Below, piece by piece: positions 44,980 to 54,896 of a stretch of 64,000 bases of DNA. The stretch comes from Calothrix sp. PCC 7716 (GTDB lineage Bacteria > Cyanobacteriota > Cyanobacteriia > Cyanobacteriales > Nostocaceae). A model generated the notes under the pieces. The model had not been told where the DNA came from, made no database searches, and saw only the letters and a list, made by a program, of their open reading frames with translations. The first letter of the stretch is position 1. Every line of letters starts with the position of its first letter. The position numbers were made by a program, and so were the translations under genes. The stretch spans positions 8,374,580 through 8,438,579 of the forward strand of contig NZ_AP025018.1 in NCBI RefSeq assembly GCF_019977735.1, written 5' to 3'.

Positions 44980-46947
44980 ATGCCAGTAATCAATCGTAGC
45001 TTCGAGACCATAACCAATGAAAGTTTCAATGGTCAAAATTTAAGCGCACCGAATGATTTTTCTAAGTTTGTCTCTTCTGTATTCATAAATGTAGAATTTC
45101 AAGGCACAATTCTGACGAATGCTGATTTTTTCAAAGCTAATGCTTTAGGAATCAACTTCTCAAATGCAAATCTATCGGGTGCAAATCTACGAGAAACCAG
45201 TTTCACCGATGCAGTTGCAGTAAGTGCAAACCTGAGTGGAGCGGATGCATCGCTTGCCGTTTTAAAAGGGATTGACCTGAGTAATGCAACCCTAGTCGGC
45301 ACCATTTTTAATGGAGCTGATTTGAGTGGGGAACCGGATGGTACTTTTAGCAAGTTCAACAACGCTAACGCCACAAATGCGGACTTTTCAAGTGCCAAAC
45401 TCAAAGGTGCCAATTTCACAGGCGCCAACGTTACAGGAGCAGTTTTCGAGAGTGCCGACATTGAAAGCATCCAATTTATAAATACCAATGCAACGGGTGC
45501 CAACTTTACCTTAACCAATTTCACAGATGCAACCTTACAAAATTCTATCTTCGATCTAGCCAATTTAAGTGGAGTTGCGATCACAGATACTAACCCAACT
45601 CAACAAGCTCAGGCAGCAAGTCTAAGCTTCCGAGGTGCTAATATGGCAGGCTTCAGGGCGGAAGATGTGAATATGTCAGGCTCTAATTTTAGTGCTTTTG
45701 TTAATCCGAATGGTTCTGCCACTCAGACCGATTTAACAGGCGCCGTTCTGCCAGATACAAACCTCAACGGAGCCGATCTGCGGGGTGCTAAGATGGAGAA
45801 CTTGATTGCAGAAGACCTGAAATTGGTCGGCGCAAATCTTAATACCTTTGTCTCACCAAACGGCACCTCCTATCGAACTGACCTTTCGGGTGCTAATTTG
45901 ACAGGTGGGGATTTGACGAATGCCACAGCCATCGGGGCAAAGATGACTGGGCTTAATTTAGGCTTGGGTATTCTCGATGGAGCCAATCTCACAGGTGGTG
46001 TTGAACTCAATAACGCTTTTCTGGAGAATACAAGTATTCTGGGTACTAATTTAACAGGAGCGAATTTAAGTGGTGCGAATCTAAAATTAAGTGAAGGTAA
46101 TGGATCAACTCTTCTAATTGGAACCAATCTGACCGGAGTAGATCTTACAAGTGCCACTCTCAACAACGCCCAATTTGATAACGCGGATATGACCGGGGCA
46201 ACTTTAAGCTTTGCCCAACTTAATGGCGCTGATTTACGCAATGTTCAACTCGATGGCAGTGCCAATCTCAGCAATGCTAGTCTGAGCAATGCAATTTTGA
46301 CGGCAGCTAACCTCAGTGGCTCTTTCGCAGAGAAAGCTGACCTGGATGGCGCCAACCTGACGGGTGCAAACCTAAACGGTATAAACTTGGTGGATGGTTC
46401 AGCGGTTGGTGCTAACTTTACCAATACGAATGTGTCCAATGCCAACTTTACGAATGTCGATCTAACCAATGCTAATTTCACTGGTGCAACAGCGACCAAT
46501 GCTATCGATCTTTATGTAGGAACCTCTGGTGCCAACAATCTTACGGGTTCTGGCGGCAACGATAACATGTTTGGTAATCAGGGCAATGACACCTTAACTG
46601 GTGCAGCTGGGAATGATTACCTAGATGGCGGTGCAGGTGCAGATAGACTCTTTGGTGGAGACGGAGAGGATAGACTCATTGGTCGGGCTGGTAATGATAC
46701 ACTGACTGGTGGGGCTGGAGCTGATAGACTAATTTTCTCCAGTGGCTTTGGAGCTGATAGAATAGAAGGATTTAGAGATGGCGCTGACCAGATTGATCTA
46801 GTTAGCTTTGGCATTGGCTTTAGCAATTTATCTATCAATGTCAGCGGCGGTAACTCAATTATCACCTCTACTGCCTTTGGTGCTGGCAGTAGTATTACTG
46901 TTGCTGGTGTAACAAATATCACAGCTAATGACTTCGACTTCATCTAA
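44980..46947 (+). CDS. Pentapeptide-repeat/RTX chimeric secreted protein C
   Basis: The 655-residue paralogue begins MPVINRSFETITNESFNGQNL. Pentapeptide repeats extend to about residue 505 with the same break ([20 protein letters not shown]) as in A and B. A short RTX block (about 515-590; GNDNMFGNQGNDTLTG...) and a C-terminal domain end ITANDFDFI, a variant of the ASDFIF tail. The RTX block is shorter than in B. CAGGAG lies upstream of ATG 44980. The protein likely uses the same type I exporter. Compared with A and B its repeats are more irregular, so it seems to be the most diverged copy. Confidence 0.92.
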   Translation: MPVINRSFETITNESFNGQNLSAPNDFSKFVSSVFINVEFQGTILTNADFFKANALGINFSNANLSGANLRETSFTDAVAVSANLSGADASLAVLKGIDLSNATLVGTIFNGADLSGEPDGTFSKFNNANATNADFSSAKLKGANFTGANVTGAVFESADIESIQFINTNATGANFTLTNFTDATLQNSIFDLANLSGVAITDTNPTQQAQAASLSFRGANMAGFRAEDVNMSGSNFSAFVNPNGSATQTDLTGAVLPDTNLNGADLRGAKMENLIAEDLKLVGANLNTFVSPNGTSYRTDLSGANLTGGDLTNATAIGAKMTGLNLGLGILDGANLTGGVELNNAFLENTSILGTNLTGANLSGANLKLSEGNGSTLLIGTNLTGVDLTSATLNNAQFDNADMTGATLSFAQLNGADLRNVQLDGSANLSNASLSNAILTAANLSGSFAEKADLDGANLTGANLNGINLVDGSAVGANFTNTNVSNANFTNVDLTNANFTGATATNAIDLYVGTSGANNLTGSGGNDNMFGNQGNDTLTGAAGNDYLDGGAGADRLFGGDGEDRLIGRAGNDTLTGGAGADRLIFSSGFGADRIEGFRDGADQIDLVSFGIGFSNLSINVSGGNSIITSTAFGAGSSITVAGVTNITANDFDFI

Positions 46948-47081
46948 AACCGACTTACCAACTAACTTTATCTTCTATTAGGACTCCTGTTTGATTTTTG
47001 AAATACTACGTAAGGTACGCGCGATTTATTCAAAAATCATTTAGAATTCCTATAGCTGTTTCAAATAGCTGCAGAATTCCT

Positions 47082-47116
47082 CAAATTCCCGACTTTTTTA
47101 AAAGGTCGGGAATTTG
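47082..47116 (+). terminator. Hairpin terminator after protein C
   Basis: CAAATTCCCGAC and GTCGGGAATTTG form a 12-bp stem with a T-rich loop, ~135 bases after the stop. It belongs to the same hairpin family as 27760-27791. Confidence 0.6.
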
Positions 47117-47151
47117 ACTAACCCAGCGTCAAAACCTTGTAAGGTAATTCA

Positions 47152-48021
47152 ATGCGGATACTTTTTACCATTGCCCACTTTTTTCGACCCGATAGCAAGG
47201 GTAAGCACGCTTCCCAAAGAAAAAATCCCCAACCGCGCGTACAAGCTTTGAGTGAAAGCATTAGTAACTTGCATCAGCTATTTGGCAAATCTCAAAGTAT
47301 TATTAATATCGGTAAAAAATTAGCTTTTCCTGCGAACCAAGCTGAATGTAGCCAAATCGATATTATTATTTGTACTACTCAAAATTGTAATCTACTTGAA
47401 CAACTATCTTTACCATCCCATTTTTATCAGCATTATCCGACTCAAGCCGAACCTTTGCTATTAGGATTTGAATGTCAAGCGGTGCTGAGAGATAATTTAG
47501 GTAAATATGATTATTACTGTTTTCTAGAAGATGATTTAATCATTCACGACCCTTGGTTTTTTGTGAAATTAAATTGGTTTACTCAACAAGCGGGTGATTT
47601 CAATCTGCTACAACCCAATCGCTACGAACTTTCTATCAATAATGTTACCGATAAAGCCTATATTGATGGCGATTTACTTCCACGAGTAACCGCACCATTT
47701 CAAAATGTGCAAGAGCAAGCGGAACTCAAAGGTCAAATTATGGGGATGCCAATTACTTTTCATCGCGCTTTAAATCCCCATTCTGGTTGTTATTTTTTAA
47801 ATGCCAATCAAATGGCTCATTGGGCAAAACAAGCGCATTTTCTTGACCTAGATACGAGTTTTATTAGCCCTTTAGAAAGTGCTGCAACTTTGGGTATTAT
47901 GAAAACATTTAGAATTTACAAAACAGAACCCCAACAGGCAAATTTTTTAGAAATTCAGCATTTTGGTACAAGCTTTTTAAGCCTAATTGGCCGTCAGGTG
48001 GCTTTAGCTACCTCTAAATAA
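47152..48021 (+). CDS. Putative GT-A-type glycosyltransferase
   Basis: The 289-residue protein starts MRILFTIAHFFRPDSKGKHAS and contains YDYYCFLEDDLIIHDPWFFVKLNWF, where Glu126-Asp127-Asp128 sit like the metal-binding DxD/EDD motif of GT-A enzymes. Further features are LLQPNRYEL, NPHSGCYFLNANQMAHWA and EIQHFGTSFLSLI. The N-terminus resembles the glycosyltransferase half of the fusion only in its first residues. I do not recognise a named family. The place at the end of the RTX/pentapeptide cluster suggests that it adds a sugar to the secreted proteins or to an associated glycan. No membrane segment is visible. Confidence 0.6.
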   Translation: MRILFTIAHFFRPDSKGKHASQRKNPQPRVQALSESISNLHQLFGKSQSIINIGKKLAFPANQAECSQIDIIICTTQNCNLLEQLSLPSHFYQHYPTQAEPLLLGFECQAVLRDNLGKYDYYCFLEDDLIIHDPWFFVKLNWFTQQAGDFNLLQPNRYELSINNVTDKAYIDGDLLPRVTAPFQNVQEQAELKGQIMGMPITFHRALNPHSGCYFLNANQMAHWAKQAHFLDLDTSFISPLESAATLGIMKTFRIYKTEPQQANFLEIQHFGTSFLSLIGRQVALATSK

Positions 48022-48302
48022 TTCGTAATAATAACAAGGTCAGAAAGCAATATTAGTTTTACAGTATAATTATATACAAAGATTTTATTATGGTTACGCT
48101 CCCGGACATGATATAACTATCTTAACTGTCCCAAAAACTTGCTTAAGTGTCTTAACTGTTGCCGCAAATGGGAAATCACCAACTGTATGCTATATTATCA
48201 TATCTACTAAGTTTTATTTGCAAATAAAATTGCTTTCATCGGCTACAATTAATTGAGAACTGCTATTTTGCAGCGCTGATAAACACGATTAGTTATCAAA
48301 AA
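48022..48302. other. Spacer upstream of the AAA-WD40 gene
   Basis: About 280 bases with CTTAACTGT-type short repeats (near 48118-48160) and AT-rich sequence. No gene or clear promoter was recognised. Confidence 0.4.
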
Positions 48303-51300
48303 ATGGTTATTAGCCCATACACAGTTGGTGGTAGTTTACAAAATAATGACCCGACCTATGTAAAACGTCGTGCTGACTCAGAACTTTATACGGCACTAAA
48401 AAATGGTGAATTTTGTTATGTCTTTAATACTCGACAAATGGGGAAGTCTTCTTTGCTTGTCAAAGTTAAACATCGGTTAGAAAAAGAAGGTTACTGCTGT
48501 GCAAGTGTTGACATGACCCGAATTGGTAGCAAACATATTACCCCTTTACAATGGTACAAAAGCATGGTGGGGGATTTATGGCGGGGATTTGGTTGCTTCA
48601 ATAAAATTAATTTAAAAACTTGGTGGCAAGAAAAAGAAGAAATAACGCTGCCGCAAAGATTGAGTGAATTTATCGAGGAATTATTACTCAATCAATTTCC
48701 TGGTCAAAAGCTTTGTATTTTAATTGATGAAATCGACAGTATTCTGAGTTTAGACTTTTCTGTCGATGATTTTTTTGCATTAATTCGTTACTGTTATAAC
48801 CAAAGAGCTATTAATTCAGCGTACAATCGAATTACATTTGCTTTATTTGGCGTGGCAACTCCTAGCGATTTAATTCGTGACAAAACCAGAACTCTATTTA
48901 ATATTGGTAAGGCAATAGAACTGTATGGTTTTAGCGCAGAAGAAGCATTACCTTTGACAAAGGAATTAGCAGAAAAAATAGAGCGCCCCCAAAAAGTCTT
49001 AGAAGAAATATTGGATTGGACTTCTGGACAGCCTTTTTTAACGCAAAAGGTTTGTCAACTAGTAGATTATGCAGCGCAAAAAATTAATTTTGATGTGAAT
49101 TTGTTGCCAGGTATGGAGGCATCTTGGGTAGAGAGCATCGTAAGAACACGTCTAATCTACCAGTGGGAATTTCAAGATGAACCCGAGCATTTAAAAACAA
49201 TCCGCGACCGCATCTTTTGTAATCATAATCGTGCGGGAAGATTGCTTGGTATATACCAGCAAATATTACAAGGTGTAGAAGTGTCAACTGATGATAGCAG
49301 AGAGCAAATTGAACTCCTTTTATCTGGATTAGTCATTAAAGAAAAGGGTTATTTACAAGTTAAAAACCGAATTTATGCAGAAGTATTTAATATTGAATGG
49401 GTAGAGAAACAACTAAGGCAACTGCGTCCTTACTCACAAGCCTTCGATGCTTGGATTGCATCTTCTCAAACAGATTCCTCGCGGCTATTGCGAGGACAAG
49501 CCCTAGCTGAAGCTTTATCTTGGGCGCAAGGAACAGGGTTGACTGATCTAGACTATCGCTTTTTAGCAAGTAGCACCGAACTTGACAGACGAGAAGTCCA
49601 ACTTATGTTAGAGGCAGAACGCGCGCGAGAAGTTGAGGCACGACTGGCTCAAGAGAAAGAAGCAGCTTCGCAGCAAAGATTATTATTAATTGCAGTTACT
49701 ATAGCATTGTTAATTGCTGGGGCATCATGGGTATCAACATATTTTGAGAACAAGAGAGCAATATTGAGCGAGCATCGAGCGCGTATTAGCGAAATTCGAG
49801 CATTAGTGTCATCTTCTGAAGGATTCTTTGCTTCAAATCATAGGTTGGATGCGCTCGTAGAAGCCATCAAAGCTACAAAAAAACTGCAACAAATCAATGG
49901 AATAAATCAAAATATTGAGAATCAGGTAAAAAATGCACTTGGACAAGCCGTTTATGGCGCCGACGAATACAACCGTTTATCGGGACATCAAGCCGCTGTT
50001 TTAGCAGTAGCTATTAGCCCTGATAGTTCAACAACTGCCTCAGCTAGCGCAGACAATACAGTCAAACTTTGGCGCCGTGACGGTAGCTTATTAACAACTC
50101 TCACTGGTCATAAAGCAGCAGTGAGGGCAATAGATTTTAGCCGTGATGGTCTTCATATTGTTTCGGCAAGTGACGACCACACCATCAACATTTGGCAACA
50201 AAATGGTAAATTACTAAAAACCCTTACTGGTCATAATACACCGATATGGGCAGTCAAGTTTAGTCCCGATGGTCAGTTAATTGTTTCCACAAGTCTAGAT
50301 AGTACTATTAAGATTTGGAATAATGATGGTACATTACTCAAAACTTTTAAAGGTCACTCAGCAGGAATATTTGGAGTCGCATTTAGTCATGATAGTCAGA
50401 TATTTGCCTCTGCAAGTCAAGATAAGACGATAAAATTATGGCGCCGAGACGGTGAGTTGCTAAGAACCATACTTACTTCCGCAGAAAATTCCAAAGTAGC
50501 TTTCAGTCCACAAGGTAACATTATCGCCCTCTCAAGTGGAGACAATACAGTCCAACTTAGGAGTAGCTCTGGTAAATTATTAAAAACTTTTACAGGTCAT
50601 AATGCAATTGTCACGGAAGTTGTGTTTAGTCCAGATGGTCAAATTATTGCATCTTCCAGTTTGGATAAAACCATCAAACTTTGGCACATTGACGGTTTAG
50701 AATTAGCTACGTTTAAAGGACACAGCGCACCTGTGTGGGGACTGGCTTGGAGTCCTGACGGCAGTTTTATCGCCTCAGCGGGCACAGACAGCGTTGTCAA
50801 AATGTGGCAAACTAAAAACCCGTTACAAACAACCATTACTGCTCACCCGAATGGAATATATGCAGTTGATACAAGTCCTGATAGTACTACAATTGCTACA
50901 GCAGGCATGGGAAAAGACAACACGGTTAAACTTTGGAATCGTCAAGGTAAATTACTGGCAACTTGGACGGGACATAAAGCACCAGTTATGTATATTGATA
51001 TTAGCCCTAATGGCAAGTTAATAGCTTCAGCTAGTGTTGATGGTACTATAAAACTTTGGCAACGAGATGCTAATTTACAAAAGCAGGCACCCACCGAACC
51101 CCAAAACACAGCTTTAGTCAAGACCATTAATAGTTCTAAAGCTATGGTCGTCTCAGTTGCCTTTAGCCCTCAAGGTAATATCCTTGCTTCATCAAGTCAA
51201 GATGGTACAGTAAAACTTTGGAAGCTTGATGGCGCATTTATAAAAACTTTTAAAGGAGATGGCAAAAATCCGTGGCGCCTAGCATTCAGCCCAGACGGAC

Positions 51301-51818
51301 AAAGAATTGCTGTCGGCAGTGGAGACGGTACGATTAAAGTTTGGAAACTTGATGGGACATTAGAGAGAAATTTTCAAGGGCATAATGTTAGCGTGTGGGT
51401 AGTCGCATTGAGCCACGATGGTCAAAAGATTGCTTCAGGCAGTGCAGATGGTACAGTAAAGCTTTGGAAACTTGATGGTACTTTGTTAAAAACTTTTACA
51501 GGTCATCGTGCAGCAGTATGGGGAATTTCGTTTAGTCCAGATGGTCAAACAATTGCTTCGGGAAGTGTAGACAACATGGTAAAACTGTGGAAGTTGGATG
51601 GTACGGAACAAGCAACACTTAGAGGTCATACTTCTGCGGTTAGGGGAGTTAACTTTAGCCACGACGGTACTTTTTTGGCAACAGTGGGTGAAGACAACAG
51701 GCTGATTATATGGAATTTGCCGCGAATTCTCAAGCTAAATTTACTGACTGAGGCTTGCTCGCACGTGCAAGATTATCTAAGGACAAATCCAGAAGTAGAA
51801 GAAAATAGCTGTAACTAA
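48303..51818 (+). CDS. AAA-like ATPase with C-terminal WD40 propellers
   Basis: The 1171-residue protein has three parts. Residues ~1-370 are the cyanobacterial AAA-like (AAA_35-type) NTPase: P-loop TRQMGKSSLL near 43-52 and Walker B LCILIDEIDSI near 140-150. A helical linker and one transmembrane segment (about 458-478, LLLIAVTIALLIAGASWVSTYF) follow. From about 555 to 1145 there are ~14 WD40 blades (GHQAAVLAVAISPDSSTTASASADNTVKLW and so on), enough for two seven-bladed propellers. It is presumably a membrane-linked STAND-like signalling scaffold whose ligand is read by the propellers. Many blades are very similar, so the array may change by recombination. Confidence 0.9.
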   Translation: MVISPYTVGGSLQNNDPTYVKRRADSELYTALKNGEFCYVFNTRQMGKSSLLVKVKHRLEKEGYCCASVDMTRIGSKHITPLQWYKSMVGDLWRGFGCFNKINLKTWWQEKEEITLPQRLSEFIEELLLNQFPGQKLCILIDEIDSILSLDFSVDDFFALIRYCYNQRAINSAYNRITFALFGVATPSDLIRDKTRTLFNIGKAIELYGFSAEEALPLTKELAEKIERPQKVLEEILDWTSGQPFLTQKVCQLVDYAAQKINFDVNLLPGMEASWVESIVRTRLIYQWEFQDEPEHLKTIRDRIFCNHNRAGRLLGIYQQILQGVEVSTDDSREQIELLLSGLVIKEKGYLQVKNRIYAEVFNIEWVEKQLRQLRPYSQAFDAWIASSQTDSSRLLRGQALAEALSWAQGTGLTDLDYRFLASSTELDRREVQLMLEAERAREVEARLAQEKEAASQQRLLLIAVTIALLIAGASWVSTYFENKRAILSEHRARISEIRALVSSSEGFFASNHRLDALVEAIKATKKLQQINGINQNIENQVKNALGQAVYGADEYNRLSGHQAAVLAVAISPDSSTTASASADNTVKLWRRDGSLLTTLTGHKAAVRAIDFSRDGLHIVSASDDHTINIWQQNGKLLKTLTGHNTPIWAVKFSPDGQLIVSTSLDSTIKIWNNDGTLLKTFKGHSAGIFGVAFSHDSQIFASASQDKTIKLWRRDGELLRTILTSAENSKVAFSPQGNIIALSSGDNTVQLRSSSGKLLKTFTGHNAIVTEVVFSPDGQIIASSSLDKTIKLWHIDGLELATFKGHSAPVWGLAWSPDGSFIASAGTDSVVKMWQTKNPLQTTITAHPNGIYAVDTSPDSTTIATAGMGKDNTVKLWNRQGKLLATWTGHKAPVMYIDISPNGKLIASASVDGTIKLWQRDANLQKQAPTEPQNTALVKTINSSKAMVVSVAFSPQGNILASSSQDGTVKLWKLDGAFIKTFKGDGKNPWRLAFSPDGQRIAVGSGDGTIKVWKLDGTLERNFQGHNVSVWVVALSHDGQKIASGSADGTVKLWKLDGTLLKTFTGHRAAVWGISFSPDGQTIASGSVDNMVKLWKLDGTEQATLRGHTSAVRGVNFSHDGTFLATVGEDNRLIIWNLPRILKLNLLTEACSHVQDYLRTNPEVEENSCN

Positions 51819-52156
51819 TTTTTAAGTTAACGACTAAAAAACCCAGCCTCTTTTTGTACCAAAATCTGTAAATGCTTTTGGGTTGAATATTACTATCAGT
51901 GTTGAGCCTCATATCAAAGAAAATCAAAAATTTTACATAATAAAACAATAAATCAATTTTAGCTCTTAACTCATTGGAAATAAAGTTTCTTTGTGTACGA
52001 GCGTGACGAGCGTGCTTCATCTTTTATATATTACAGCTTGCGAAGATTAGCAGATTTACCATATTTTTTGCTTTTCTTACCTCTGTGAACGGTTACGTGC
52101 GCCTCTGTGGTGATAATTTTACCACAGAGAACAATGCACTCATAGCGATGCCTGTG
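51819..52156. other. Gene-free spacer with degraded repeats
   Basis: About 338 bases. Contains ACCTCTGTG/CACAGAG pieces (52079-52128) and the tail of a CAGGCATCC repeat (ATGCCTGTGCTACAAG at 52149-52164). A nominal antisense ORF here is not credible. Confidence 0.5.
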
Positions 52157-53317
52157 CTACAAGACTTCACTCAAACTATTATTTGCGTAGCCAGTTAATT
52201 CAATATAGCCCTTTGCTTCAACCTTTTTCCCTTCCATCTCACCATTAAAACCAACCGCACCTTCCCAATAAACAGTGGAAATATCTAATTCTTGATTAGC
52301 CATTAATGGTTTTCCTTCCAAAGATAAATCTAACGACGGAATATTAATCCGCCATTTTGATGGATACTTGGCGCCATTATTCGGACTTTTCCATGTATCT
52401 AAAACTTCTATTTGCCAATCTGTTGGCGCCAATTTTTGAACACTTCCATCAGCAGCGATAAAATTCCCACTAGAAAGTGGTTCAATTGTTCCATCTTGAC
52501 GACGCAGCAAATATAGCATTAAAGCCGTATCGTTATTTAACTGTAGAGAAAACCAATCCCAACCAATATCACCTTTACTCAAGAAACTAGTAGAAAACTC
52601 ATGGTCTTTCCAACTTTTACCCGTAACTTCGTAACTTTGATCTCCTACTGTTACAGTACCCGCAGTTTTCTGCTGCACTATCGAATAATAATAAGATGCA
52701 TTTCCAACTTCTACACCTTTACGACTGTAACCTTTATCCCCTTGCAATACAGGTGGAATTGTTTGTTCTAGTACTAAATTCAAACTAACTTTATCAGTTT
52801 GTGCTTCTAGTTGAACTTTACCAGGTGCTATTTCTGACACTGACCAATTATTTAACCACACTCCATAAGGTTCAGACTGTGCTAAGGCAATGTTAGCTGC
52901 TCCACGACTAAATTGTTCTTTTGGATAAAATTTATTAGCAGCAATATCACTGATAGTAAAGTGAGCAAAATATACTTGATTACTACGCCATTGCGAATTA
53001 GGGGTAAGTGTAACTTGTGGAGTTAACGCGCGTCGAAAGAAAGTTAACTCATACCCAAAAGGGCGCCCTGTGTCGGTTTCTAAATTACCAGTGTAGTACC
53101 ACCACTCAGTTTGATAATCATTATGGGGTCCCAAGTCACGAGGAAATTCTAGCTGTTGAGGTGCCAATGCTTGTTTAAATTCACCAATAACAGGTTGATT
53201 ATCAGCTAACCATTGAACTGTAGTACCTGTAGCAGTAACTTGTTGCCCAGGATAAACCAAAGCAATGGCACCAACGATAACGGCAATTGCTGTAATTATA
53301 GAAAATAACTTTTTCAT
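52157..53317 (-). CDS. Lipocalin-like (CrtC/AttH-type) secreted protein
   Basis: The 386-residue protein starts with a signal peptide (MKKLFSIITAIAVIVGAIALVYPG). The mature part has FPRDLGPHNDYQTEWWYYTGNLE, the hallmark opening of the AttH/carotenoid 1,2-hydratase-like fold, then GYELTFFRRAL, YFAHFTISD and GKSWKDHEFSTSFLS. The fold is two lipocalin-like beta-barrels. In purple bacteria relatives hydrate carotenoids; in cyanobacteria the role is not established and the exported location argues for a lipid- or pigment-linked periplasmic function. The protein is complete. The gene is divergent from the dienelactone hydrolase gene (~180 bases). Confidence 0.85.
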   Translation of the reverse strand: MKKLFSIITAIAVIVGAIALVYPGQQVTATGTTVQWLADNQPVIGEFKQALAPQQLEFPRDLGPHNDYQTEWWYYTGNLETDTGRPFGYELTFFRRALTPQVTLTPNSQWRSNQVYFAHFTISDIAANKFYPKEQFSRGAANIALAQSEPYGVWLNNWSVSEIAPGKVQLEAQTDKVSLNLVLEQTIPPVLQGDKGYSRKGVEVGNASYYYSIVQQKTAGTVTVGDQSYEVTGKSWKDHEFSTSFLSKGDIGWDWFSLQLNNDTALMLYLLRRQDGTIEPLSSGNFIAADGSVQKLAPTDWQIEVLDTWKSPNNGAKYPSKWRINIPSLDLSLEGKPLMANQELDISTVYWEGAVGFNGEMEGKKVEAKGYIELTGYANNSLSEVL

Positions 53318-53500
53318 TTTGAGGCACGCGAGTTAAATATACTTATATATAATACGTAAACACCAGCTATGGAGAACATAGTAGAGCATTAGTACTAAAA
53401 AGGAATAAATTGTTATGGTGACACTGCAACTTAAACAAATTAGAGTCCGAAGTAGTGCTTTTTCTACAATGAAATGGCACACACGGTTTTACTCAAAAAA

Positions 53501-54292
53501 ATGACAAACATCGAAATTAACACTTCAACTGTTCAAATACCTAACAATGGCTTACAAATAGATGCTTATCTAGCTCAACCAGCATTGTCAGGAACGTTTG
53601 GCGCCGTTATGGTTTTTCACGAAATTTTTGGAGTTAATAGTAATATTAGGGATATTACCGAATTAATTGCAAAACAAGGATACGTAGTAGTGGCGCCTGC
53701 AATGTATCAACGTATTGCTCCCGGTTTTGCTGCTGACTTTAGCGAAGAAGATATAGGTTTTAGTCCAGAAGCCTATCGTCTCGGTTTACAATACTATCAG
53801 CAAGTAAAATATCAAGAAATATTAAGCGATATTCAAGCTACGATTGCTTATTTAAAAACATTACCCAATGTAAAAGCAGACAGTATTGGCGCCATTGGTT
53901 TCTGTTTTGGTGGTCACGTTGCCTACATGGCTGCTACTCTACCAGATGTCAAAGCAACTGCTTCGTTTTATGGTGGTGGAATTACGACTTCGAGTTATGG
54001 TGAAGAGACTCCAACTATTAATAATACAAAAGATATTCAAGGCGCCATATATACATTTTTTGCTACAAGAGATGTATACGTATCACAGTCAGAAAACGAA
54101 CAAATTGAGGCAGAACTAAAAAAACACCAAATAAATCATCGTGTATTTAGATACGACGCAGAACACGGTTTTTTTGCAAGCTTTTTTGTAGAAGATAAGT
54201 ACCCATTTTTAAAGCAGCATTCAAGTTATAACCCCGAAGCTGCTGCTGATGCTTGGAAACACGTTTTAGAACTTTTTCAAAACAATTTGTAA
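53501..54292 (+). CDS. Dienelactone hydrolase-family protein
   Basis: From ATG 53501 the protein has 263 residues starting MTNIEINTSTVQIPNNGLQIDAYLA; a Met at 53474 is possible but the extra 9 residues are not family-like. The alpha/beta-hydrolase fold carries the Cys nucleophile in GAIGFCFGGHVAYMAA, a Glu in FHEIFGVNSNIR that usually pairs with it, the Asp in TRDVYVS and the His in DAEHGFF. Dienelactone hydrolases open lactones in aromatic degradation, but in cyanobacteria the physiological substrate is unknown. The last helix (AADAWKHVLELF) is complete. A GTAGAGACG hairpin follows. Confidence 0.92.
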   Translation: MTNIEINTSTVQIPNNGLQIDAYLAQPALSGTFGAVMVFHEIFGVNSNIRDITELIAKQGYVVVAPAMYQRIAPGFAADFSEEDIGFSPEAYRLGLQYYQQVKYQEILSDIQATIAYLKTLPNVKADSIGAIGFCFGGHVAYMAATLPDVKATASFYGGGITTSSYGEETPTINNTKDIQGAIYTFFATRDVYVSQSENEQIEAELKKHQINHRVFRYDAEHGFFASFFVEDKYPFLKQHSSYNPEAAADAWKHVLELFQNNL

Positions 54293-54302
54293 CAAAATTC
54301 AT

Positions 54303-54330
54303 GTAGAGACGTTAAATTTAACGTCTCTAC
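54303..54330. terminator. Palindromic hairpin between convergent genes
   Basis: GTAGAGACGTTAAA faces TTTAACGTCTCTAC in a nearly perfect 28-base palindrome, placed between the hydrolase stop and the end of the minus-strand gene. It probably serves both transcripts and belongs to the family at 2676-2703. Confidence 0.75.
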
Positions 54331-54353
54331 TTGGGCAATACCCTGAAAATCTC

Positions 54354-54896
54354 TTAATCCCGATAATAAGGCTCATTTTCTAATAAATACTTAACATCTG
54401 AGTCTAGTAAATCTGATTGCTGTGGTACAGAAATACGATACATTTTTACCTGGTAAGAATGCTTACCAATTTTATGTCGTTTACTATAACCAAAAATGCC
54501 ATCTCTTAAAAAGACTGTACCACCTTTCATTTTTATAACTGCTTTGTTGTTAAAAACTCTTAAATCTTCATCTCCTGACCAACTAACAGTAAGTTGGTTG
54601 TCTTGATATCTTCCTTGAATATGAGGGTCCCAAGCTGTGTCTCGTTCTGGGTCAAACATAACTGGATGGTGAAGTCGTTTATTGCTAGGATAATTTTTTG
54701 TATCACGCTCTCTAGCTCTTTGTTTAACTCTTTTCATTCCAAAGCAAGCACCGGCAAAAACCACTATAAATATGCCTACAACCCCTGCAAATGATTCTGC
54801 ACTAATTCCGCTATCATCGCGAAAAGCCGATGGATTGCGAATAAAGGGGTTATTGTCTGGGATAGATGTAAAATTATTCCTTGGACCTCTTGCCAT
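54354..54896 (-). CDS. Hypothetical single-pass membrane protein
   Basis: The 180-residue protein is not recognised. It has a polar N-terminus (about 1-33), one transmembrane helix (about 34-54, SFAGVVGIFIVVFAGACFG), a basic stop-transfer (KRVKQRARERD) and a C-terminal domain of ~110 residues (QLTVSWSGDEDLRVFNNKAVIKMKGGTVFLRDGIFGYSKRHKIGKHSYQVKMYRI) that looks all-beta. The positive-inside pattern suggests the C-terminal domain faces the cytoplasm. It is convergent with the hydrolase gene and has no clear partner. Composition is normal for the genome. Confidence 0.65.
   Translation of the reverse strand: MARGPRNNFTSIPDNNPFIRNPSAFRDDSGISAESFAGVVGIFIVVFAGACFGMKRVKQRARERDTKNYPSNKRLHHPVMFDPERDTAWDPHIQGRYQDNQLTVSWSGDEDLRVFNNKAVIKMKGGTVFLRDGIFGYSKRHKIGKHSYQVKMYRISVPQQSDLLDSDVKYLLENEPYYRD

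Noticed and set aside
54594-54794. 66-codon ORF opposite the hypothetical membrane protein
   Set aside because: Shadow of the minus-strand gene; composition and start are poor.
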